A stretch of 21,975 bases of DNA. Source: Bacteroidales bacterium (GTDB taxonomy: Bacteria > Bacteroidota > Bacteroidia > Bacteroidales > VadinHA17). This document shows positions 15,555-21,007 of the stretch, one piece after another (position 1 is the stretch's first letter; each line of letters starts with the position of its first letter). The notes under the pieces were generated by a model. It saw only the letters and a program-made list of their open reading frames with translations, was not told the DNA's origin and searched no databases. The translations under genes and the position numbers were made by a program. The stretch lies in contig JAUYBT010000001.1 of NCBI GenBank assembly GCA_030692905.1, forward strand, positions 1 to 21,975. The letters are read 5' to 3'.

Positions 15555-16757
15555 ATGTTGATGAACCACTCAGAGGATAAAAAGTTTTTTTTTATTATTG
15601 GATTTTGGATAGGAATCCTGTTAATCCTGAATGGATGTCATTCCTCTTTGCATAAGGATAAACAAGCTGAAATAGATAGTATTGCAGCCAGATGGGTTCC
15701 TGATCAAAGGGAAGGGATTTGTACTGTAACTGCCGGAATTGCTAAAAGGGGATCGATAATTCTTCGTGGCGAAACGACTATTCCACAGGCCAGGCAGGAG
15801 ATAATTAAAACTTTAAGTAATAGAGGTATTGTACTTATTGACAGTATTTTACTTCTACCGGATACTTTGAGGAATGAAAAATACCGGGGATTAGTTTCCT
15901 TAAGTGTGATAAACCTTAGGAAGCGACCCGACCATAGTTCGGAATTGGTATCGCAGGCAATTCTTGGTACTCCTGTGCATATCCTTAAGAATAGTAATTC
16001 ATGGCTTCTAATCCAAACTCCCGACAGATACATAGCCTGGACTGAAAAATCGTCTGTCAAGTCGATGAACAGGGCTGAAATTGCTGCATGGAAACAGGCA
16101 GACAGAGTAATCTATCTGGAGAATTCCGGATGGGTATATACTTCGCCTGATGAATCAGGGGTTGTTGGTGATCTGGTAGCCGGAAGTATTTTGATAAAAA
16201 AAGGTGAGTCAACAGGTTATGCAAGGATTGTTTTACCTGATGGGCGCGAAGGTTTTTTAAATAATAAAAAGATAATTGATTTCAGGAGTTGGAAAACTCA
16301 GGTTCTCTGTACGGAGGAAAAAGTATGCAGGGTTGCAACAACATTTCTTGGATTGCCTTATTTATGGGGTGGTTCCTCATCCAAAGCTGTTGATTGCAGT
16401 GGTTTTGTACAGTCAGTTTATTTTATGAATGGCATAATCTTATCAAGGGATGCCTCATTACAAGCTGATCATGGCCTTTCAGTTGATCTCTCAAACGGAT
16501 ATAGCCAACTTAAGAGAGGAGATCTTCTTTTCTTTGGATCAAAAGAAAATTCAAACTCACATGTTACTCATGTTGCTATTTACAAGGGAGATAGCGAGTA
16601 TATTCATTCGTCAGGAAGAGTAATGATAAACAGCCTGGATTCTTCACAAATCAATTATAGCAGTTATAGAAAGAATTCTCTGTTGGCAGCAAAACGAATA
16701 ATAGGAGTAGAGAATGATATAGGAATTGTACCTGTTTATAAGCATGCATGGTATTGA
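15555..16757 (+). CDS. NlpC/P60 lipoprotein endopeptidase with SH3 domains
   Basis: The 400-residue protein begins with a membrane-targeting helix and a lipobox LILNGC (Cys28), so it is probably a lipoprotein. After an N-terminal helical part come two bacterial SH3-like segments (about 112-170, with VINLRKRPDHSSELVSQAIL, and about 190-243) and a C-terminal NlpC/P60 peptidase (about 255-385). The catalytic Cys281 sits in VDCSGFVQSVYF, His339 in HVTHVAIYKGD, and His351 in YIHSSGR. The layout matches YkfC-type gamma-D-glutamyl-diamino-acid endopeptidases that trim murein peptides. The next gene, 43 bases on, encodes a dipeptide epimerase, the usual partner in L-Ala-D-Glu recycling, which supports this specificity by context. 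An ATG six bases on (15561) is an alternative start. Confidence 0.9.
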   Translation: MLMNHSEDKKFFFIIGFWIGILLILNGCHSSLHKDKQAEIDSIAARWVPDQREGICTVTAGIAKRGSIILRGETTIPQARQEIIKTLSNRGIVLIDSILLLPDTLRNEKYRGLVSLSVINLRKRPDHSSELVSQAILGTPVHILKNSNSWLLIQTPDRYIAWTEKSSVKSMNRAEIAAWKQADRVIYLENSGWVYTSPDESGVVGDLVAGSILIKKGESTGYARIVLPDGREGFLNNKKIIDFRSWKTQVLCTEEKVCRVATTFLGLPYLWGGSSSKAVDCSGFVQSVYFMNGIILSRDASLQADHGLSVDLSNGYSQLKRGDLLFFGSKENSNSHVTHVAIYKGDSEYIHSSGRVMINSLDSSQINYSSYRKNSLLAAKRIIGVENDIGIVPVYKHAWY

Positions 16758-16800
16758 AAATCAAAAGAATAAGGGAATATTGGAATAATGGAATATTAGT

Positions 16801-17940
16801 ATGAAAACAAGAAGGAAATTTCTGAAAGATTGCGGATTGATTGCAGGTGGTGCTGGTTTTTCGTATGTATCCTTAGGATATCCGGAGTGGATTGGGATTA
16901 ATAAAAAACCGGGAAAAAGTTCCGGAATGACATTGCGATTTAAACCCTATGAACTGCATTTAAAACACGTTTTTACACTTGCATCCGGTTCAAGGACTAC
17001 GACTCCGGTAATGTTGACAGAAATTGAATTTGAGAATATGGTCGGATACGGTGAAGCGTCGATGCCACCATATCTTGGTGAGAGTCATGATTCAGCCAAT
17101 GCATTTCTTACAGGTGTTGACCTGACTCAATTTGCCAGTCCATTCCTGATGGAAGAAATATTGACATATGTTGACCAGATTGCTCCGGGGAACTATGCTG
17201 CCAAGGCATCTGTGGATATTGCATTGCACGACCTGGTCGGAAAACTTATGAAACAGCCATGGTACCGCATATGGGGACTTAATCCCAAACGCACACCAAA
17301 TACGTCATTTACAATAGGTATAGATAAACCCGAAGTGGTTAAAGAAAAAGTCCGTGAAGCGGCGCCATACAGGATTCTAAAGGTAAAACTGGGTCAGGGT
17401 AATGATAAGGAAATGATCCAATCAGTAAGAAGTGTAACAAATACACTTATATGTGTGGATGTTAACCAAGGCTGGACTGATAGAAATATGGCACTTGAAA
17501 TGACGCATTGGCTTAAAGAACAAGGGGTTGTATTTGTTGAACAACCAATGCCCAAAGCAGCTATTGATGATATAGCCTGGTTGACACAAAATAGTCCGTT
17601 ACCTATAATTGCTGACGAAGCAATTCAAACTATAGCTGATTTCAAAAAAGTACAGGGAGTCTACAGCGGGATAAATATTAAGCTTATGAAGTGCGGAGGT
17701 ATGCGTGCAGCTTATACTATGATAAGCATGGCAAGGGCACTTGATATGAAAGTGATGATCGGTTGCATGACTGAAACTTCCTGCGCGGTGACGGCTGCTG
17801 CACAACTTTCTCCATTAGTCGATTGGGCCGATCTGGATGGGAATCTTCTGATCGACAATGATGTTTTTGAAGGAATTACTATAAGAGATGGAAAGATAAT
17901 TCTACCGGACGGACCTGGAATTGGAATCCGGAAAATTTAA
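16801..17940 (+). CDS. Tat-exported L-Ala-D/L-Glu-type dipeptide epimerase
   Basis: The 379-residue protein belongs to the enolase superfamily, muconate-lactonizing subgroup. The N-terminus is a twin-arginine signal (TRRKFLKD, residues 3-10, then a hydrophobic Gly/Ala stretch). Catalytic residues are in place: KVK (194-196), metal ligands Asp220 (CVDVNQGW), Glu247 (FVEQP) and Asp272 (IIADEA), and Lys294 in NIKLMKCGG. LDGNLLIDNDVFEG near 345-358 is the DxD block of dipeptide epimerases. It likely converts L-Ala-D-Glu to L-Ala-L-Glu. The YkfB/YcjG relatives are usually cytoplasmic; export here places the reaction in the periplasm, next to the lipoprotein endopeptidase encoded upstream. Sure of family, less sure of substrate. 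Confidence 0.9.
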   Translation: MKTRRKFLKDCGLIAGGAGFSYVSLGYPEWIGINKKPGKSSGMTLRFKPYELHLKHVFTLASGSRTTTPVMLTEIEFENMVGYGEASMPPYLGESHDSANAFLTGVDLTQFASPFLMEEILTYVDQIAPGNYAAKASVDIALHDLVGKLMKQPWYRIWGLNPKRTPNTSFTIGIDKPEVVKEKVREAAPYRILKVKLGQGNDKEMIQSVRSVTNTLICVDVNQGWTDRNMALEMTHWLKEQGVVFVEQPMPKAAIDDIAWLTQNSPLPIIADEAIQTIADFKKVQGVYSGINIKLMKCGGMRAAYTMISMARALDMKVMIGCMTETSCAVTAAAQLSPLVDWADLDGNLLIDNDVFEGITIRDGKIILPDGPGIGIRKI

Positions 17941-17949
17941 TTTACCGAT

Positions 17950-18060
17950 GACATAAAATCGTTGCCGATATAGGACTCGGCTTTACCTAATCGCTATTTC
18001 TGATTTTACTTTGTTTGCTGAAGCTTTAGCGTAGGCAGATATCAACCAGCGGAGCTGGAC
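17950..18060. repeat. Imperfect palindromic repeat, copy A
   Basis: This copy opens with gacataaaatc, followed by ccgatatag and ggcttt, and later contains ctgatttta; it ends with caaccagcggagctggac, itself a small hairpin. It shares this order with copy B at 18090-18169 but carries an extra 30-odd bases in its second half. The starts are 140 bases apart. Probably a non-autonomous mobile element or REP-like unit; no coding potential. Confidence 0.6.
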
Positions 18061-18076
18061 CAGGATAAGATGAATC

Positions 18077-18179
18077 GAGAATTTGCTTTGACATAAAATC
18101 TTTACCGATATAGAATTTGGCTTCGCCTCGTTACTATATCTGATTTTATGTCAACCAGCCAAGCTGGACGCAAATTCTC
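18077..18179. repeat. Imperfect palindromic repeat, copy B
   Basis: A nested palindrome about 103 bases long. Outer arms gagaatttgc (18077-18086) and gcaaattctc (18170-18179) are perfectly complementary. Inside, gacataaaatc (18090-18100) pairs with gattttatgtc (18142-18152), gatatag (18108-18114) with ctatatc (18134-18140), and ggcttcgcc forms the tip. A small ccagccaagctgg hairpin follows. A third weaker inverted pair lies at 18182-18211. Such a shape fits a MITE-like remnant or a structured RNA. Confidence 0.65.
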
Positions 18180-18272
18180 TAAGAAAGCCTATAATTAATA
18201 TTAGGATTTCTATATAATAAAAGTTATGTCAAATAGAATACTTGAATAGCTTAATTCAAAGAACTAAGAGAA

Positions 18273-18405
18273 GGGAGCGGAAAATCGCCCCCGTGTCTCA
18301 CTGCATTGGTGAAGTATCACCGTGCGCCAGGCTATCGTCCGTGTCGGACCTCTCCGGAGCACTTTGTTTTCACCTGGTAAGCGTAAAATTAGAAGCACAG
18401 GGGGC
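18273..18405. ncRNA. Candidate structured RNA, family not recognised
   Basis: This GC-rich island in AT-rich DNA folds into nested helices. A closing stem pairs gcccccgtgt (18287-18296) with gcacagggggc (18395-18405) with one bulged A. Inside lie a hairpin at 18303-18325 (ggtga/tcacc core, extended by gcat/gtgc), and a stem ccagg/cctgg (18327-18331 with 18373-18377) that encloses gtccg-tgt-cggac (18337-18349). A competing hairpin gggagcg (18273-18279) / cgccccc (18286-18292) uses the same C run as the closing stem, so two states are possible. No known RNA family matched in my reading, and the strand is undetermined. It lies just beyond the 3' end of the HNH gene (minus strand). Confidence 0.5.
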
Positions 18406-18423
18406 CAAAAATAAGTAGTAAAA

Positions 18424-18433
18424 AGACGTAAAA
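18424..18433 (+). repeat. Left arm of inverted repeat around HNH gene
   Basis: agacgtaaaa here is the exact inverse of ttttacgtct at 18817-18826, and the two flank the HNH gene on both sides. They could be the ends of a small mobile unit of about 400 bases; a 10-base match in AT-rich DNA can also be chance. Confidence 0.35.
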
Positions 18434-18451
18434 ATTAGGTAGTATAAATAC

Positions 18452-18736
18452 TTAGGCTGAAAGTAGGAGCTGTTCTATGATCTGTTCAGTGTTAGTGGCT
18501 TTAATCCTGCGTTTAGCTATCATTGTGAGGCGTTGATGACATTTGAGACCGACACTCACAAGATCGAACAAAGGCTCATTTCCGAAATGAAGATAAGATT
18601 TATGGTGAACATCGTTTGCAGGCTCTTCCAAGCAAGACTGGCAAGTGTAATTATCACGTTTGAGAACCTTTGCTCTCTTTCGTTGCCAGGCGGGAGACCT
18701 CATGTAATCCTTATAGAACTGAGAGAATTTACTCAT
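18452..18736 (-). CDS. Small HNH endonuclease-like protein
   Basis: The 94-residue protein has a basic N-terminal helix (FYKDYMRSPAWQRKRAKVLK) followed by an HNH fold: RDNYTCQSC with the first zinc Cys pair, then NDVHHKSYLHFGNEPLFDL with the catalytic HH and Asn, then LKCHQRL. The second zinc pair, normally CxxCH, has only one Cys: the first is Gly (codon GGT, one base from TGT). The fold may therefore be weakened or the gene decaying. Similar short HNH proteins occur in phages, introns and restriction loci. It lies between a candidate structured RNA and IS debris, flanked by a 10-bp inverted repeat. It may be homing-type, but this is not shown. Confidence 0.75.
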   Translation of the reverse strand: MSKFSQFYKDYMRSPAWQRKRAKVLKRDNYTCQSCLEEPANDVHHKSYLHFGNEPLFDLVSVGLKCHQRLTMIAKRRIKATNTEQIIEQLLLSA

Positions 18737-18816
18737 GTAGATTATCTAACGGAATTATAGGTTAATTGGTTTAACCTGATTAATTCATAAACTTAAATTT
18801 AAACATAAAAATTGAC

Positions 18817-18826
18817 TTTTACGTCT
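18817..18826 (-). repeat. Right arm of inverted repeat around HNH gene
   Basis: ttttacgtct, the inverse of the left arm at 18424-18433. It lies 80 bases before the HNH start codon (minus strand) and directly abuts the 3' end of the IS1380-type remnant. Confidence 0.35.
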
Positions 18827-18836
18827 ACCTTTTTTC

Positions 18837-19141
18837 TTACGGGTTTCGTGATTTAGTTTTACCTTTCCTATTTTTGTAATTGGGTTTCATTTCTTTAACC
18901 CATGCAGCGGTTTTAATAATTTTGTTTTGGATGGTTTTCATGGTTGCATTGGTATACTCGCTACCTTTTAATACTTGTTTTTGCAATTTGCAATGTGTGT
19001 AGAAGTATGTATGCCATTGAGTGTAGAAACATCGCTCCTTATGCGGTCACCGCTAAAACTAAGTTCAATATTTTTACCTTGTATCGGAAAAAGGTTAAGT
19101 TTCTCTGTGGCAATCTCAGTTTTTTTATCTAACAGATGCAT
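18837..19141 (-). pseudogene. Remnant of an IS1380-type transposase
   Basis: Reading the minus strand from ATG at 19141 gives a 57-residue frame containing TEKLNLFPIQGKNIELSF and SGDRIRSDV, like the N-terminus of IS1380-family transposases. It ends at a stop at 18970-18968. A second frame just after carries KGSEYTNATMKTIQNKI and IKTAAWVKEMKPN, like the family's C-terminal domain, with its stop at 18837. The DDE catalytic core of about 300 residues between the two is deleted. I did not find terminal inverted repeats. The family assignment rests on recalled resemblance of these two blocks, not on a search. Confidence 0.55.
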
Positions 19142-19198
19142 CTATTAATTTAGAAAATTAGGTGATATAATTTTCAATTTAGAATTTTAAGTTTAATG

Positions 19199-19537
19199 TC
19201 ATTTATTTAGGATTTCAATATCATTCTTGTCGAAAACTAATTTAAGAACTTGATCCTTGGTATTGCTATTCAGTTTTATTTGCAATATCGCTTCTACCGG
19301 ATCTGATTTTTGTTGCTTTTTATAGTCGATAATATAAGTTACGCTTACTCCAAGCGCCATAGCAATTTGCAATAAAAGCTCATAATCCAAACCCCTTTCT
19401 CCCTTCTCTATTAATGAGTATCCGGCTTGTTTCATGCCAACTGCATCTGCAATATTATCCTGCGAAAGTCCTTTGTCTTTCCTTATTGCAGCAATATTCT
19501 CAAGAAGTTCAAAATTCTTATCGCTTTTCCTTTTCAT
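19199..19537 (-). CDS. XRE family transcriptional regulator next to gas vesicle genes
   Basis: The 112-residue protein has a classical Cro/CI helix-turn-helix at about residues 12-68: LLENIAAIRKDKGLSQDNIA, then DAVGMKQAGYSLIEKGERGL and a LQIAMALGVSVTYII ending. The remaining 40 residues are charged and helical. It is divergent from gvpA, and between the two lie an IS1595-type remnant and the gvpA promoter region, so it may regulate the gas vesicle genes; that is position-based inference. Its own promoter would have to lie within the transposase remnant. It is unlike the 1026-1463 regulator outside the HTH. Confidence 0.88.
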   Translation of the reverse strand: MKRKSDKNFELLENIAAIRKDKGLSQDNIADAVGMKQAGYSLIEKGERGLDYELLLQIAMALGVSVTYIIDYKKQQKSDPVEAILQIKLNSNTKDQVLKLVFDKNDIEILNK

Positions 19538-19557
19538 GTCATTAAATTAGGCATTTA

Positions 19558-19746
19558 TTAAATAAGCATTTTGAAAGTTGCAGGAGGAGTGTCTACCATC
19601 CGGTGCATAAGGTTATCAAAAATATTTCCTTTCATATTGCTTCGATTAAACCGATAAGTATACTCATTGATATATGCCTGTAAATGCTCTGTATGGTGTT
19701 CAAATTGTCGTTCCATGAATATTAAGTTTGCCCAAAGGTACTCATT
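19558..19746 (-). pseudogene. C-terminal remnant of an IS1595-type (ISXO2-like) transposase
   Basis: On the minus strand an open frame begins after a stop around 19747 and runs to a stop at 19558-19560. It reads EYLWANLIFMERQFE, then HLQAYINEYTYRFNRSN and IFDNLMHRMVDTPPAT. The block LQ-Y-NE-YRFNR followed by IFD-L is the C-terminal end of IS1595-family transposases. The rest of the gene is missing. An ATG inside the frame (19716) would give a 52-residue peptide, but I regard this as debris. The family call is from recalled motifs. Confidence 0.6.
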
Positions 19747-19961
19747 TCAATATTGTTCTCAAAATGTCTAATTCAATCATTTCATTAATGTAATTTATTG
19801 ATATTCAATATATAATTACATTTTGTATAAAATAATTGCATAAAAGTTCAATATAAATTGCATATTGTAATTTATTGTATCATATTTGCAATATATTAAA
19901 GAGGTAAACCGTCCCTCATATAAAGCACGGCATTATAAATTAATTATAGGAGATTAAAAAA
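19747..19961 (+). promoter_or_regulatory. gvpA upstream control region
   Basis: Very AT-rich, with an exact inverted repeat aatgtaat (19787-19794) / attacatt (19815-19822), 20 bases apart, and direct repeats of tgtaatttattg near 19790 and 19866. Within it, aattg (19856-19860) and catatttg (19881-19888) are spaced 20 bases apart like a Bacteroidota -33/-7 pair, though the -7 box is off consensus (CA for TA). The leader to gvpA is about 70 bases. The TGTAA/TTACA half-sites resemble those at 601-1008 but in outward orientation. Confidence 0.45.
19948..19954 (+). promoter_or_regulatory. Strong Shine-Dalgarno site of gvpA
   Basis: AGGAGAT is 7 bases before the ATG. Nearly all other genes in the window lack such a site. 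The same AGGAGAT followed by an A run precedes the GvpC-like gene (20995-21001). Confidence 0.7.
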
Positions 19962-20168
19962 ATGGCAGTAGAAAAAACAATCGGATCATCCAGCCTCGTA
20001 GAGGTGATCGACCGTATCCTCGACAAAGGTGTCGTAATTGATGCATGGGTAAGAGTTTCATTGGTTGGTATCGAACTGCTTGCTATCGAAGCAAGAATAG
20101 TCGTTGCCTCTGTTGAAACATACCTGAAGTATGCCGAAGCAATCGGATTAACTGCTAAAGCCGCATAA
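19962..20168 (+). CDS. gvpA: Gas vesicle structural protein GvpA
   Basis: GvpA is the small hydrophobic protein that polymerises into the ribbed wall of gas vesicles. The 68-residue protein has the family core: SSSLVEVIDRILDKGVVIDA, then WVRVSLVGIELLAIEARIV and VASVETYLKYAEAIGL. The conserved helix-strand-turn-strand-helix pattern and the RILDKGVVIDAW and EARIVVASVETYLKYAE blocks are intact, and the length fits (usual 65-75). A strong Shine-Dalgarno site precedes it, in keeping with high expression. It is the first gene of a plus-strand cluster whose remaining part lies beyond the window. Antisense open frames across it are shadows. Confidence 0.96.
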   Translation: MAVEKTIGSSSLVEVIDRILDKGVVIDAWVRVSLVGIELLAIEARIVVASVETYLKYAEAIGLTAKAA

Positions 20169-20252
20169 GGCATGTTGCAGTTAATCAGTTATTCTTGCTA
20201 AAACATCCTTGCAGGTTTACCTGAAAGCATGATTACCAGGAATTTCTCTTTT

Positions 20253-20292
20253 CATCAACCCATCAACCCATCAACCCATCAACCCATCAACC
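20253..20292 (+). repeat. 8-bp tandem repeat before coiled-coil gene
   Basis: About five uninterrupted copies of the 8-base unit ccatcaac, ending a few bases before the ATG at 20296. They lie in the leader, not in a start-containing frame: the reading frame upstream reaches a stop at 20230 without a start codon. Copy-number change could alter the leader, but not the reading frame. Confidence 0.8.
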
Positions 20293-20295
20293 AAT

Positions 20296-20964
20296 ATGAG
20301 TCCCCGGCCTGAAATAAATATAGATGGTTTTTTTGACAACATCATAACCTCCTACGAAACCCGGATTCAAAAAATTCAAACTGCCTTCCAATCATCAGAA
20401 AATATTACGGAATCATCCCACTCCCTGTTCGATAATGTCCATAATTCCTTAAACGAACTTAAAAAGGAAAGAGACATTTTAAATTCCAGGCTTTGCGAAA
20501 TCCTCGCGAAAAATGGTTCCCTGCGTAAAAAAGATTACAATGCGATAATGTCGGGCATTCTCGGCACACTCGACGAAAAGGAAAGAGAAGCCGAAAGCCA
20601 GTTTTTGAACTTTATTGAAACACAGAAACAGACTGCCCAATCGCTTAAAAATAGCCTGCTGGGCATCAAAGATATTACCTCACAAGACAACTGCGAAAAA
20701 ATTACCATCATCAAAGAGCAACTTTCTCAGATTTCAATACTGAATGAAATGAGAAAGGAAACGGTAATGAAGACATTCATGGATTTTCAGCAAATGCAAA
20801 ACAGAATGATGGAATGCCTTGAAAACTTGCTTGAAAAGGGCGATCACATTCCGATACAGGATATAAAAAGGATTAAAGATCAAATAATTCAACCCCGTAG
20901 GACAAGTATCCAACGGGGTAAAGAAATCAACCCCGTAGGACAAGTGTCCAACAGGGTAAACTAA
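20296..20964 (+). CDS. Coiled-coil protein of gas vesicle cluster, function unknown
   Basis: The 222-residue protein is almost all predicted helix with heptad-like spacing and many Lys/Glu/Gln. Recognisable stretches are NGSLRKKDYNAIMSGILG near the middle, LDEKEREAESQFLNFIETQK, and MRKETVMKTFMDFQQMQNRM. There is no signal peptide or membrane segment. I do not recognise a named Gvp family. The location directly after gvpA and before a GvpC-like gene suggests an accessory or assembly role. The last 25 or so residues (from about QPRRTSIQRGK) are encoded by two REP-like hairpin repeats, so they are probably an added tail of no importance. There is no Shine-Dalgarno site, unlike the flanking genes. 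Confidence 0.65.
   Translation: MSPRPEINIDGFFDNIITSYETRIQKIQTAFQSSENITESSHSLFDNVHNSLNELKKERDILNSRLCEILAKNGSLRKKDYNAIMSGILGTLDEKEREAESQFLNFIETQKQTAQSLKNSLLGIKDITSQDNCEKITIIKEQLSQISILNEMRKETVMKTFMDFQQMQNRMMECLENLLEKGDHIPIQDIKRIKDQIIQPRRTSIQRGKEINPVGQVSNRVN
20889..20960. repeat. Two tandem REP-like hairpin repeats
   Basis: Two copies of a 38-base unit (20889-20922 and 20927-20960) each form a hairpin: ccccgt-a-gga / tcc-a-acgggg at 20893-20918 is nearly perfect, and the second (20931-20956) has two changes. They overlap the 3' end of the coiled-coil gene and precede the GvpC-like gene by about 50 bases. They may stabilise or attenuate the transcript, or be inserted repetitive elements. Confidence 0.7.
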
Positions 20965-20994
20965 CACAGGTAACTAAATATTCATTAATCAAAT

Positions 20995-21001
20995 AGGAGA
21001 T
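20995..21001 (+). promoter_or_regulatory. Strong Shine-Dalgarno site of GvpC-like gene
   Basis: AGGAGAT lies 6 bases before ATG at 21008, inside a leader (aaataggagataaaaaa) almost identical to that of gvpA (attataggagattaaaaa). Confidence 0.7.
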
Positions 21002-21007
21002 AAAAAA

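Noticed and set aside
18077..18179. Integron attC site
   Set aside because: Palindromic and of the right size, but lacks the RYYYAAC / GTTRRRY core sites in the proper position, and no integrase or cassette structure is present.
18320..18400. Group II intron 5' end, because GTGCGCC occurs at 18322
   Set aside because: No intron domains V/VI, no reverse transcriptase and too little length; the match is only seven bases.
18533..18760. 75-codon plus-strand open frame across the HNH gene
   Set aside because: Antisense shadow of the HNH gene, which has clear CxxC and HH motifs.
18944..19132. 62-codon plus-strand open frame
   Set aside because: It lies antisense to the IS1380-type remnant; Cys- and Tyr-rich composition without any recognisable motif.
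19940..20173. 77-codon open frame antisense to gvpA
   Set aside because: It is the exact shadow of gvpA, whose protein match is unmistakable; no start signals are visible on the minus strand.
20253..20292. Possible CRISPR-like array
   Set aside because: 8-base direct tandem units without spacers; not CRISPR. No repeat-spacer pattern was seen elsewhere in the window.
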